DNA of 64,000 nucleotides from a virus, in the IMG/VR virus record IMGVR_UViG_3300030098_004539, positions 18,619 to 82,618 of that record. The stretch is one strand, 5' to 3'. Under the pieces are notes generated by a model that saw only the letters and a program-made list of their open reading frames with translations, had not been told where the DNA came from and made no database searches. Every line of letters begins with the position of its first letter. The stretch's first letter is position 1. A program made the translations under genes and the position numbers. Shown piece by piece: positions 27,192-37,686 of the stretch.

Positions 27192-30100
27192 ATGGCTATT
27201 TATGTAAAGCTTACTAGCGGGAGTGCTCCCGCACAGACATGGAGCGGTAGTAACCTCGGAGTCCCGTTTGATAACGGGGCAAGTGCCGGTAATGTTATTA
27301 TCCAAGCATTCTCTAACGCAGGTATGACCTCTAGTATCCCTGCCGGAAACGTTACTTGGGAACTGCTTAACGCTCCTGCCGGGACAACTAAGAATTCTGC
27401 TTGGTTTACTACCGCTAACGGAGGTTCTTTAGCAGGAGTTAACCCGCTGGCGTCGGGCGGGGGTCCTAGTCCTAATTTCCTACCGGATATTCAAGGTACT
27501 TGGTTTTTTCGGTGTACGCGTACAGATACCAGTGAGTCGATAGATTTTGTTGTATCTACTTTAAACGTAAAGACGCGAATGCGTATCCCGGCTGCGGGGG
27601 AAACAACTGAGTCTGATCAGGATACGACTAATCACGCGTACCCTGGAGGCTCTCCTAGTGGGCAAGGTTGGGCAAAAGATCGAAACTCCGCTATGGCAGT
27701 CATTGAAGACTTAGCTACTACAGGCGGCGTGCAGGTATGCTACTTTAATGATGCTGGAGGCATTGCCGGTGCTCCGTGGGGAGGAACCCTTAAAGCCGGT
27801 GCAGCCGTAGCTATTTCTGGAACTACCCAAATCAATCACACAACAGGGGAACACGTACCTACTGTTGTGCTGGCTGACGGCACCACTAACTACGAGTATA
27901 TCGGTATTGTTAAGTCGGGAGTCGATGGGAACACAGCTACTATCCCTAACCAGAGCCTTATTTGGGTATCTCGTTCTGGTATTGTAGATTCAGAAAATGG
28001 GATCATTGACACTCAAACCGTCTCAAAAGTAGTAGGGGAGATTCTCTACCTCTCTAACACTAAAGGTATCCTTCAACGAGGAACTGACCGGTTTGCACTA
28101 GGGGCGGCAGCTACACCTAAATACGTCGTTCCGGCATGTATGGTGCTTACGCAAGCACTGGGAGCTAGAGTTCTTTCTCTTCCGAGGGAGTACCTGGGAG
28201 GTATTTCCGCAGTCACGGACGATCAAAGTTTCCGATTTGTGGGCTTGGGAGACTTTAGAGGACTGCGCGTAGGTAGTAGTGAAGCGGCACAAGTAGCTGG
28301 AGAACTTACTGGAGCTATCGAAATGATAGCTACCAATAAAGAATCTGGGGGCATTACAGCAGGACAGGTCTGTATGCTCTACTACGACGTAGCCACAAAC
28401 AAAATGAACGCCTACATTGGGGACTCAAACCCCAATAACGTTGCCGTCTCTGTTTACAAAAAACACGGTATTATTGGAGTAGCAGTACAGGCTGTAGCCT
28501 CCAGTGCTGTAGGACATTTTGTGGTTTATGGTCCCGCTACTACAAACCTTAGTACTGCCGCTAACTCAGTTAGGTACCAAGATGTTTATGTAGGGTCTTC
28601 TCGAACAGGAACAGCTAACGTAGGTAAGGCTGTTTTGTTTAGTGAAGTTGCAGGAAACGATCAGTGGATGGACGCTTCGTCTAATACCTCCTATAATGCA
28701 GGAAACTTTATTATCCCTGTAGGTCACCTCGTTACTGATGCAGCTTCCGTTAGAACGGTTGTTGTGGGCTTCCACAAACAGACAGGTTTCTTAGACTCCA
28801 CAATAGGTGGCTTAAGTGATCAAGGGCTTAACTCTGGACTAATAACTACTCCAGGTACGTCTCCTCTAGCTTCTGTAGGAAGGTCTCGTAACAAGAGCAG
28901 CCTCAGCATTCAAGATAGCGCTGTCACTCTAACAGTTGATAACGAGGCTACTACGGTTAAAGTAGCCGGCTCTGGGGCCGACGACCCCATCGTTGAAGTA
29001 GACCTTTACGAGTGTAAACTTCCAGGTACTGCACTATCGGCTACTGTCCCAGGAACAGCGTTAGCTGGGGCTCGCAGCGCAGGAATGCCCTGGCCTGGTG
29101 CGCCTCTTGTTCCTGCTACACCTTTGTACGGAACGTTTAATTACGACTACCGACTCGATTACGCGACACACGGAGTCGCTACCGGTAATGAGATCTATGA
29201 TAACCCTACGCGAGTCAAGATTTACGGGTACACTAAAGGTAATAACGTATCGATATTAACACTCAAGACAAAGCTACGCTTTAATGTAAAGTCGCTTATT
29301 GATGGGACAGTCATGCTCCCTACTACAAACGAAACTCCAGACTATCCGTTCTGGACGTACCTTCTAAATCTGCCAGAAGTGTCGATTACAAATACGAATG
29401 CTGGGGTGGCTACCCAATTTAAAGAACTGTGCTTTGACGTACCCATCTACGACAACAACACGGTTCCAAGTGCGGCAGGAAACAAAGTAGGTTCTACTGG
29501 AGTACCTTCTTTAAGTTTTATTAATCCAGGACACTCAAAAGAAGTAACAACTACGTTCCCGGTTTCAGGAAACTTTAAAAATAGAATCCTTACAGTTGAT
29601 GCTGTAATTGAACGTACTGACGGCAGTGGTACTGATTTTTATGTTACGCATGTAGTTTTAGAATCCGACAAGAGATCTCAAGCTCCAGACCGGCACAGCT
29701 ATTTCGAAGCCTGCTGGCCTGCGTACGCGTTTTTAAACGATGCTGGGGCATTTGATATTGTTGACGAAGGCGCAACAGTCAACGCTGGACCTCCCGCAGG
29801 TGTAGACGTTGACTTGCGAGGCGTGGAAAATAGTAGCGCCCGAAGTAGTACGTTAAACGATATTGTAGGGTTTATCCCTAGGGACTCTCGGGCACCTACT
29901 CCCGGTGCAGCAATAGCTTCAAGTTATGCCCTACTGATAGATGGAAAATTTTCAGGAGCAGCAGGAACTGCCTCGGGAGATACTTTAACTCTTAAATTCT
30001 ACGTTAAAGAAGTAACCGCTACTACTGTCTGTACAAACTCCATATCGGCTGCCGCTCCTCTTCTAGTCAACGGCGCTACAAATTCTTGGACGCCCGTGTT

Positions 30101-31742
30101 TACAGCAGCCTCTGGAGAGGTTGCTAACACTCGGCATACGCAAACCTTTAATCCTCCCAGCAATGACAACGTTATTGGATGGTGGTTTAAAGTAGAGCGA
30201 GACGTCTCTGGAGGAGTTAGCTCTGGAGGCGCGTCTGCAAACATTAATGGGGCAGAAGTTTTCTACCTCATGTCTAACGTTGGTCTTCACCAATTAACAG
30301 ACAATAACGATGCAGCGTATCAAAACCCAAATACCCCAGAGGCTATCTACGAACAACACGTTCTCGGTACTGCAATGGTTTCTACCACTACAGGAGCGTT
30401 AACAAAAAATTCATACGGGGATATCGCCGGAGCACTTCTCAGAGGTACAGACCCTACTGTTGTGTTTACAACGGCATTTGATGCTCGATACGACGACAAA
30501 TCCGGGGTTATTATAGACGTAATCGTAGGCGCTGAAGACAACGGCGGTACGCTTAAATTAAAACTCAGCGCTAACTATTCAGACTGTGGCGACCTAATGC
30601 CCGCAGCTTCGGTAGATATACAGACGTACGAAGTAGATAACTCTACCGCAGTTGCTGCCGGAGAAGTAAGGTTTCACAAGTTTAGTTTTTATGCTCCAGC
30701 AGACGTATTCTGGTCAAATCAGAACACCCCCGCCGGAACTTATGAAAACCCAAGCCTTAGTTCTGGAAGCAACAAAGGTACGGTTCGGTGGACTCTTACC
30801 CGAACAGACTCACAATCATACGACCTTACAGTGTTAAGTGCGACGGTACGTAGTGATAAATCAAATAAGACATCATTAGGTGGCGTCAATCTGATTAACG
30901 TGAACGAGAATTACGTTACCGCACGCGCTGCCGGCAGAGGACCTGTATACGTTCCCGGATACCCCCGTTACGACGGAAAACGGACAACGAACCTGTCCAT
31001 TCAACGATTTTCTTGGAAGTTTGTATCACCACCTGCGTGGCTAGTTGGAGGGTCTGGAATTGCCGGTTCAGCAGCAGCTTATTTAACTGTCCCAGGAACC
31101 GAAGGAATCGACCTGTCTGCGCGAGGACTGACGGGCGTATACTTCGGACAATACATCCCCTACAGCTTTGCCATCACGGACATCTACGGGTATTGCGGAC
31201 AACCGACAGGTGCAAACGTTCTTTCGCCATTAAAAGGCGGAGAATCAGGTACGGCTCAGATTGCTTTAGATTTTGGCATTCTAGAAATTCCTACTGCAAC
31301 AGGGGATGCAACCGCAACCGCAGGTACGGCAAGTATCCAAGATTCGATCATGGGAACTGCTCATAGCGGTGCGACAGGTATGGCCCGCACTATAGTGTAT
31401 CCTGGAGTACAAGGGTTCCCTCTTACTGTGTACCCAGACGCTAACGGCGCAGTGCGTTGGAATGCTACACAAATGAATAATGCCCCTGGCGGGACGGGTA
31501 CTCAGGCCGAATACTTACCTAAAGTTATTCTTCCAAAAGATTACAAAGGGCTTATCCCAACTAATTTAGCTGGGTCTCAATGGCAGTTAGTGTGCATGGT
31601 CAGGAACGTCTCAGGTTCTGAGGTGTTACCTCTAATACACTTGACAGTAGAGATTGCACTCTTGCCCCAATATAACGCAGACCGTTCAGGGTTAATGGGT
31701 GGATCTATTTCCAATACGACGAAAAAGACTTACGGGTATTAA
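27192..31742 (+). CDS. Very large tail fibre / baseplate-associated structural protein
   Basis: 1516 residues after AGGAG. The N-terminus is an Ig-like beta domain (about 1-130), followed by a segment RIPAAGETTESD ... GWAKDRNSAM; similar segments occur in phage fibre and tail proteins. The rest is beta-rich, Gly/Ala/Thr/Ser-rich, without coiled coil or catalytic motif, and contains several repeats of the style of jelly-roll domains (LPxTNETPDYPFW, NPGHSKEVTTTFP). Position after baseplate J suggests a wedge-attached fibre or baseplate decoration. Exact role unknown. Confidence 0.6.
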   Translation: MAIYVKLTSGSAPAQTWSGSNLGVPFDNGASAGNVIIQAFSNAGMTSSIPAGNVTWELLNAPAGTTKNSAWFTTANGGSLAGVNPLASGGGPSPNFLPDIQGTWFFRCTRTDTSESIDFVVSTLNVKTRMRIPAAGETTESDQDTTNHAYPGGSPSGQGWAKDRNSAMAVIEDLATTGGVQVCYFNDAGGIAGAPWGGTLKAGAAVAISGTTQINHTTGEHVPTVVLADGTTNYEYIGIVKSGVDGNTATIPNQSLIWVSRSGIVDSENGIIDTQTVSKVVGEILYLSNTKGILQRGTDRFALGAAATPKYVVPACMVLTQALGARVLSLPREYLGGISAVTDDQSFRFVGLGDFRGLRVGSSEAAQVAGELTGAIEMIATNKESGGITAGQVCMLYYDVATNKMNAYIGDSNPNNVAVSVYKKHGIIGVAVQAVASSAVGHFVVYGPATTNLSTAANSVRYQDVYVGSSRTGTANVGKAVLFSEVAGNDQWMDASSNTSYNAGNFIIPVGHLVTDAASVRTVVVGFHKQTGFLDSTIGGLSDQGLNSGLITTPGTSPLASVGRSRNKSSLSIQDSAVTLTVDNEATTVKVAGSGADDPIVEVDLYECKLPGTALSATVPGTALAGARSAGMPWPGAPLVPATPLYGTFNYDYRLDYATHGVATGNEIYDNPTRVKIYGYTKGNNVSILTLKTKLRFNVKSLIDGTVMLPTTNETPDYPFWTYLLNLPEVSITNTNAGVATQFKELCFDVPIYDNNTVPSAAGNKVGSTGVPSLSFINPGHSKEVTTTFPVSGNFKNRILTVDAVIERTDGSGTDFYVTHVVLESDKRSQAPDRHSYFEACWPAYAFLNDAGAFDIVDEGATVNAGPPAGVDVDLRGVENSSARSSTLNDIVGFIPRDSRAPTPGAAIASSYALLIDGKFSGAAGTASGDTLTLKFYVKEVTATTVCTNSISAAAPLLVNGATNSWTPVFTAASGEVANTRHTQTFNPPSNDNVIGWWFKVERDVSGGVSSGGASANINGAEVFYLMSNVGLHQLTDNNDAAYQNPNTPEAIYEQHVLGTAMVSTTTGALTKNSYGDIAGALLRGTDPTVVFTTAFDARYDDKSGVIIDVIVGAEDNGGTLKLKLSANYSDCGDLMPAASVDIQTYEVDNSTAVAAGEVRFHKFSFYAPADVFWSNQNTPAGTYENPSLSSGSNKGTVRWTLTRTDSQSYDLTVLSATVRSDKSNKTSLGGVNLINVNENYVTARAAGRGPVYVPGYPRYDGKRTTNLSIQRFSWKFVSPPAWLVGGSGIAGSAAAYLTVPGTEGIDLSARGLTGVYFGQYIPYSFAITDIYGYCGQPTGANVLSPLKGGESGTAQIALDFGILEIPTATGDATATAGTASIQDSIMGTAHSGATGMARTIVYPGVQGFPLTVYPDANGAVRWNATQMNNAPGGTGTQAEYLPKVILPKDYKGLIPTNLAGSQWQLVCMVRNVSGSEVLPLIHLTVEIALLPQYNADRSGLMGGSISNTTKKTYGY

Positions 31743-31755
31743 TAGGTGATAAGGG

Positions 31756-32685
31756 ATGGCGTGTCTTGGCTGGGGACTATCAGAATGGGGTGATGACCCT
31801 TGGGGCGGAGGGGATCAAGTGGCTCCCTTTATATCCTCGATCAAGCCTGCGTGCGGCTCTACGAACGTTAATATCAACACCCCGATCGTTATCACCGTCT
31901 GTGACGACGGTTGCTCGGGAATGGGTATCGACTGCATCCGCATCTACGTCAATGGTACTCTAGTCTACGACGGTACCGGCCTTAACACAGGAAACCTTAA
32001 TACCGGGTTTAAGGCTCCGTGTAATCAAGCCTGTAGTAGCGTTACTATTGCTACAGACACCACTACCGGACAGACCTGCTACACATTTAAAATGTGTTGT
32101 ACGTCTTTTATATGCGGTAGCACCGTAACGGTCAGTGGAACTTTCTGTAACGCTAAAGGGGAAACAGTCAGTATCGGAGACTGTTCCTTTTCTACACAAG
32201 CGTGTAATTCAATATCTGGAATCGAGATTATCGATGAGCGACACATCGTAGTCAGATTCAATAATCACATGCTCCCTAACCCTACGCTTAATGGAGCGTT
32301 GTACGATACCGCAAGCTGGAGCGTATTGCCCGTCTCAGGAGGTTTTGTCTCAGGACAAGCTATCGACGTACAAGCAGTTTTAGTGGAAAAGACGTTCTTA
32401 CCTAAAACTGTTATACTAGAAGTCAGCCCTCTTCGTAGAGGGGCTATGTACGAGGTTGTAGGCTCTTCTGCAATTCTCGACATCTTTAAGCAAGGCCTTA
32501 CATCAACAGGACACTCTACTCTTTTAGCCCGAAAAACTAAAGTAGATAGTATGATAGAAAAGTTACCCAGAATGTATAAAACTAGAATTAATTCTGGGGC
32601 CGAAGACGATCAGAAAGTAATATCTATTTGGCAGATATTTGCTGCTCTTGGTATAGAAGATGAGCGTAAGAGCGGAGATTATTAA
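31756..32685 (+). CDS. Cys-rich baseplate-region protein
   Basis: 309 residues. The first 165 residues contain 14 cysteines in an Ig-like sequence (CDDGCSGMG, CNQAC, MCCTSF, then CNAKGETVSIGDC), while the rest has almost none. The opening CLGWGLSEWGDDPWGGGDQV is Trp/Gly-rich. The C-terminal part (about 250-309) is helical: TKVDSMIEKLPRMYKTRI then IWQIFAALGIED. Cys-rich virion proteins may bind metals or form disulfides after release. The stop overlaps the next start (TAATG). It sits where gpI-type wedge proteins occur, but similarity is not clear. Confidence 0.55.
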   Translation: MACLGWGLSEWGDDPWGGGDQVAPFISSIKPACGSTNVNINTPIVITVCDDGCSGMGIDCIRIYVNGTLVYDGTGLNTGNLNTGFKAPCNQACSSVTIATDTTTGQTCYTFKMCCTSFICGSTVTVSGTFCNAKGETVSIGDCSFSTQACNSISGIEIIDERHIVVRFNNHMLPNPTLNGALYDTASWSVLPVSGGFVSGQAIDVQAVLVEKTFLPKTVILEVSPLRRGAMYEVVGSSAILDIFKQGLTSTGHSTLLARKTKVDSMIEKLPRMYKTRINSGAEDDQKVISIWQIFAALGIEDERKSGDY

Positions 32686-35600
32686 TGGGCCAGAACACGT
32701 TACCTCCTGGTGTACAAACTTTTCTAAGTTCGGAAATGGGCGCTCAGTTACAAAGCGCCATGCGTTCTCTTTACGAGAACATCATGCTAGATACGGCTGA
32801 TGGCAAACAGCTTACAGACTTGGCTATAGACCTTGGTGTTCCTAGACCACCTGCTATTTTTTCAAACGATGACTTGTGGAGAGCTTCTGTAAAGGTACTG
32901 GCGTACGGACACAAGCACACACGTTCTGCTGTAGCCAGTTTTATGGAGCTTCTTCTTGGGCCGATCACTTCACAAGTAACTACGCTATCTAGAACTACTT
33001 ATACGCAGATTTCAAAAGGCGATACGCTGACGATTAATCCGCCATCTGCTAGTGCGGGTAATTACACGGTCAGTGAAGTCCTTACCCACCACCTTATTTT
33101 CCCCGCAGCAACGTTTACAGTTCCTGAATTAAATGTTTCCTACAAAATAGACGGGACCACTAGTGGTTACGGAAATCTTGTGGAACTGTCTGATGGAAGA
33201 CAGGCTCTAGTAGACGTTACGGTGTCGTTTGTAAACACGCACCCGTATGACTTTATTACTAAAATAAATGCTGATATTCCTCAGTACGGGAAGTTGACGT
33301 TTAATAAAAACGCTATTGCACCGTATAAAGAGGAAAGTTTTACTTACCAATTCTACGACGGCAAGCGGTCGGGGATTCTTAAGTTAGAGACTTCTGGAGG
33401 AAAAGCTCCGACAGTTACTCACAATCAGTTTGTTCGTATACGATCAAGCGTATTAAACGCTTCTGTAAAGACGGGCGCTTTAAGTATCGAAATTAAAGAT
33501 TCTACTAATTTCCCTACAAGCCCTGCAATGGTCCCTACCATCCAAGCAGGCGATAACATCACAATTTTGACAGTTCCTCCTGTGACCCCTGCGGGTGCAG
33601 GAAACATTACAGCGGTTAGCAAGCACGAACTTACTATTGGCGGTGGTGGCCTTCCTGTTCCGGGCGCTCCCTTAGAGGCAGAATTTAAGTACATCGTTAC
33701 TGCTCCAGGCAGTACTGAACTTAGTGGTGGTCGAGGACATTTCTTAAGTAAGAAGGGAAAGATTTTAAGTGCAACTCGTTTAGTCGATTACACTGTAGAC
33801 TTCTTAAAGTTATTAAAGCCTTATGTTTCAGGGTCTAAAGAGCCTTTTAGTATTGTTATCAACCGAGGCCACAATAACGAAGAAACAATTGAGGTTCTTT
33901 CTCGGGCAGGTACTACGATTAACTTGGCGTTAAATCCTAATGACGCTCTTAACGAAACTTCTCTGCTTAAGTTTGATCACGACAAAGGAGAAACTGTAGA
34001 GGTCTTTACAAAAGAAGACCACTCTACAGGGGCATATTTTGCCCTTAACGGTACCGGGACGACTGTTGCTGCCGTTAGTGCGGGGTCTACTCCAGGCTCT
34101 ATTGTAGATACCGTCAACACTCCGTTTGTTGCTGAAAACGCAAACGCGTCTTATGGGGATGAGCTAGAGATTGTAACAACTGTTACAGGTGGTCCTGCGG
34201 TTGGAGAGAGAAGGACGATCACTACTATTGGTGGCGGAGGGACCACGGCTAACGTATCTCCTGATTTCACAGGACTTACTACGATCGGATGTACTTACCG
34301 TGTGCGAAAGTTATACAAGCCCGGAACAGATAGGTTTTTATACCTAGCAGACTCTTCTATGTTTCCTGCGGCTAACTTCTCAGTAATATTGGATCGAGGC
34401 ACTACCCAAGAAGAGGTAGTTTGGATTGACCAAAATACGTTAGCTACTAATCGATTGCGTATCGCAAACAGCGACAGCGGAACAACGTTCGTAACCAAAA
34501 AACATAATTTTGGAATGAGTGTTGAGCCTGCACAAGTTTTAATAAAAAGCTGCAATTGGGACATTATAGAAACCCGCGCTACGGGAGAATTTACACTGGC
34601 TATTGAGGGTGGTTGTATCCCCTCTCTTGAGATTAAGGACGCCTGGTATCTCCATGAAAAAACCCCAGCACATTTAGTAAACGCCTCTAGCGATGTCGGG
34701 GCGGGGGGTCAAATCGGTCAGGTGCGCGGAGACGATGTAGTAGGTGGTGTTCCTACAAACTTTACTTATCTTCCAGATGCTCCTCTTCAAGCAGCAGTGG
34801 CGGCAGGGCAGTCTTTCTTCATGCTAACTAACAGCAACTTTGTCAGGTTGTTAGGAAACGCGGTTGGGGACAAAACTATTAAAAGTCCTAATTTAATTTT
34901 TCGGCCAATCTTTATTGATGATGGAAACGCTAAAGAAGAGAAATTAGTTACAACTATTAACCGTCACTATTACGGAACAGTTCTTCAAAACGTAGCTCCT
35001 GGAGCAACTACATTTATCTCCAGTATTGATCTTGCAGGAATGACTGTTGTTTTAGGGCAGTGGAACGGTAAGTACGCGGGGAAGGCTCCTTTTGTAGAAA
35101 CAAGAACAGTTGGGGGCGGCGATTCGGTGTTAATTGCGGCAGGTAACCCGTTTGCAGGAAACTACACAATAACTGTTGCTGCTTTGGACTATGAACACGT
35201 TGCTGGGGAAAGTATTGTACCCGACCCTGTAAGGCTTGATACCAGTTTTCCTTTCAAGAACTCGTATGCAGTTCCTGCAAATGCATTAGTAAATTATATT
35301 TACGCCCACCCCAGCTACCGGGCCGAATCTGATATTATCAAATTTCAAACAATGGAGACTCTTACCGACGCTAATTATCCTGCAAGCACTGCGTATGTTA
35401 GAAAGCGGGGGACTGGCGAACTTTCCAGGTTCGTTGTAAATGATGAGATTTACATAAAAGGCGGAGCAGGTGCGCCGTTAGGAGAGCGTAGGAGTATTGC
35501 TGCCGTTGGAGGAATCGGCAACAAAGTTATTTTTGTAGGGGAAGACGATACGTTTAGCGCTACAGTAACTGATGGTGACGAATTTGATATTCGACCGTTT

Positions 35601-37685
35601 CTTCAGAGTGGGGACATCTCTGACAACATAGAGAAAGACATTTCAGCTAACGCCAACTCTGCTCAGTCGGCAGCGTTAAACTCTGTAAATTTAGAGTCGT
35701 ATGCTGGCGGTCACAAGTCTATCTTTCCAGGGTGTTATATTTATAGGTTGTTGAACGATGACGGCACTGAGGCAGATCAACCGTCTTACGACACAAAGAA
35801 TTTACTTTCTTCTTTTGCTGCTGAAGATGCTTCCGCAGCGTATAAGTTACCTGGACCTCGTCGCCTTATAGCCCCTCCGACTATTCCGTACGGAGTATCT
35901 GTTGCTCCTGCTGTAGGAATAGGAATACTTAAATCTGCTGCTCTTCCTATAGGGGTGGATTTAAGTGAAAAATATATTGAGATTTTAGGCCCTACAGACT
36001 CTTTAGATTATAGAAGAGTAATAAAAATTAATGGTGTTGTGGGGAGTGATGCAGGGGTTGGGATAGTACCTTTACTGCACCCTCTCTATGAAGAGGACAT
36101 CGTACACGAGTTCCGAGTTTTAGGTGCCCAGAACGCTACGGCTCTTGTTCCTGGGGACAGTTATTGCTGGATAGATTACCCGGAGTTATTTCCAGACCCT
36201 GCACAAGGTGATTTTATTATCACTGTAGATCGAGGGGGTAACCAGATGGAAGACCTTCAGATCACCACTTGTGTAAATGCTCTTGGTCCTAATTACGGTA
36301 GATGCACTATTAACGCTGTAGAGAAGGTAGAGGGCGCGTTTAATCCAGGAACGTCAGTAGAGCTTAAGGTAACTAAGCTAGTCACAAGTTCTACGAGTGG
36401 TTCCTCCGCTGGAGGCTTATACCTAGCGTTTGGTTATGGATTTGATTCGTATAAGGTTCAAGATGTTGGATTAGGGGCAGATTCTACTCTAGCGGGAAGT
36501 GATGTTCAGCAGGTAAATGACGTAAACATTGTCCCCGCAGGAGTTCACCCTCCAGTAAGTTATGAGTCTCCCTCAACCGTTACTACTAAGTTAAAAGGTG
36601 GAATGTACGTTGTTCCAAACGCGGGGTTAAAACTTCCTACACCTACGTTAGCAAACACTAGGGTACGTTGTCAGATCATCCAAGCTACAGGAATTGCTCC
36701 TGCTGTTTCGTCTCAAATAAAAATATCTGATTTTAATTTTCTAAAACAAAAATATAAATCGTTTATTGGGGGAACAGTATCTACCTTCGGTACGATAGGT
36801 ACACAAACAATTACAGATATAGACCCTGTTAATTCAACTTTGACAGTCGTGCCTGCCTATACGGCGTCAACGCTTCCCCCTAACGGAGCGCCTATTGTAA
36901 TTCTGGCAAAGAAAGTTCCCTTTGATAATAAAGAGCGTCAGTCAGAAATAGATTACTTTTTTACTCTTGGAAAATTCGGATCAACGACAGGCACTACCCA
37001 TAACGGTATTTTTCCTACGGTAGAAGCTGTTGGAGGAAGCACTACGACTTTAGTTAGATTAACTAACAGTAAACCCCTTTCTACAGCTTTAGTGGGTAAC
37101 TCTCTTTTAAGTATTACTCCAGGTAGCCCTATCTTAGGACAACGACGACAGATAGTAAAAATTACTGAAACTGCTCCAGGAATAAGCGGATTTGATCAAG
37201 TTGTAGTCTTCCCGGCGTTTTCAGCAGGAGTGCCGGCTGGTGATGAACTTGCAATTATACCTGCAAAAGACTTTAAGTTTTCTAACTTATCTGACCTTGC
37301 GGGCGGAGTATACACCGGTATAAACGCACCTAATCCAATCAACACTAATGGAACAACTTATCCTGCACTCACTACTTCAAGTTTATCTACAGGGGTAAAC
37401 AGGGAGTATGGTATCGTCCAAGAATATGTTGAGTATTCGTCTAGGAGTGGTAGGATTCTCACGTTGTCAGAACCTTTTTATTCAAAATACGATCATTTGC
37501 CCGGATCTACAGTAGTTTTTGGTACCGGCCAATTTGCTACCCAAGGTTACGGAAGAGACTACAGACCATTTTTAACTTCTAGTTACTTAGATCTTTTATT
37601 CAAATCAGGGATTTTAGACTTGAACTCTTTATTCTGTGCTGCTGGGATTGAAAGTAAAACTGAAGTTACTGAGTTAGGAAGCTGA
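32685..37685 (+). CDS. Giant baseplate wedge-like structural protein
   Basis: 1666 residues. The first 100 residues (DGKQLTDLAIDLGVPRPP, then DDLWRASVKVLAYGHKHT) resemble the helical N-terminus of baseplate J proteins, in which a Leu-x-x-Leu-Ala helix and a Gly-x-x-R turn precede the wedge domain. This may be an anchoring module. Beyond it the protein is a long series of beta domains with repeated TTIGGGGTTANVSPDFTG-like units. It is probably a wedge or peripheral baseplate protein connecting to the fibre encoded next. This is inference from order and composition. Confidence 0.55.
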   Translation: MGQNTLPPGVQTFLSSEMGAQLQSAMRSLYENIMLDTADGKQLTDLAIDLGVPRPPAIFSNDDLWRASVKVLAYGHKHTRSAVASFMELLLGPITSQVTTLSRTTYTQISKGDTLTINPPSASAGNYTVSEVLTHHLIFPAATFTVPELNVSYKIDGTTSGYGNLVELSDGRQALVDVTVSFVNTHPYDFITKINADIPQYGKLTFNKNAIAPYKEESFTYQFYDGKRSGILKLETSGGKAPTVTHNQFVRIRSSVLNASVKTGALSIEIKDSTNFPTSPAMVPTIQAGDNITILTVPPVTPAGAGNITAVSKHELTIGGGGLPVPGAPLEAEFKYIVTAPGSTELSGGRGHFLSKKGKILSATRLVDYTVDFLKLLKPYVSGSKEPFSIVINRGHNNEETIEVLSRAGTTINLALNPNDALNETSLLKFDHDKGETVEVFTKEDHSTGAYFALNGTGTTVAAVSAGSTPGSIVDTVNTPFVAENANASYGDELEIVTTVTGGPAVGERRTITTIGGGGTTANVSPDFTGLTTIGCTYRVRKLYKPGTDRFLYLADSSMFPAANFSVILDRGTTQEEVVWIDQNTLATNRLRIANSDSGTTFVTKKHNFGMSVEPAQVLIKSCNWDIIETRATGEFTLAIEGGCIPSLEIKDAWYLHEKTPAHLVNASSDVGAGGQIGQVRGDDVVGGVPTNFTYLPDAPLQAAVAAGQSFFMLTNSNFVRLLGNAVGDKTIKSPNLIFRPIFIDDGNAKEEKLVTTINRHYYGTVLQNVAPGATTFISSIDLAGMTVVLGQWNGKYAGKAPFVETRTVGGGDSVLIAAGNPFAGNYTITVAALDYEHVAGESIVPDPVRLDTSFPFKNSYAVPANALVNYIYAHPSYRAESDIIKFQTMETLTDANYPASTAYVRKRGTGELSRFVVNDEIYIKGGAGAPLGERRSIAAVGGIGNKVIFVGEDDTFSATVTDGDEFDIRPFLQSGDISDNIEKDISANANSAQSAALNSVNLESYAGGHKSIFPGCYIYRLLNDDGTEADQPSYDTKNLLSSFAAEDASAAYKLPGPRRLIAPPTIPYGVSVAPAVGIGILKSAALPIGVDLSEKYIEILGPTDSLDYRRVIKINGVVGSDAGVGIVPLLHPLYEEDIVHEFRVLGAQNATALVPGDSYCWIDYPELFPDPAQGDFIITVDRGGNQMEDLQITTCVNALGPNYGRCTINAVEKVEGAFNPGTSVELKVTKLVTSSTSGSSAGGLYLAFGYGFDSYKVQDVGLGADSTLAGSDVQQVNDVNIVPAGVHPPVSYESPSTVTTKLKGGMYVVPNAGLKLPTPTLANTRVRCQIIQATGIAPAVSSQIKISDFNFLKQKYKSFIGGTVSTFGTIGTQTITDIDPVNSTLTVVPAYTASTLPPNGAPIVILAKKVPFDNKERQSEIDYFFTLGKFGSTTGTTHNGIFPTVEAVGGSTTTLVRLTNSKPLSTALVGNSLLSITPGSPILGQRRQIVKITETAPGISGFDQVVVFPAFSAGVPAGDELAIIPAKDFKFSNLSDLAGGVYTGINAPNPINTNGTTYPALTTSSLSTGVNREYGIVQEYVEYSSRSGRILTLSEPFYSKYDHLPGSTVVFGTGQFATQGYGRDYRPFLTSSYLDLLFKSGILDLNSLFCAAGIESKTEVTELGS

Positions 37686-37686
37686 T

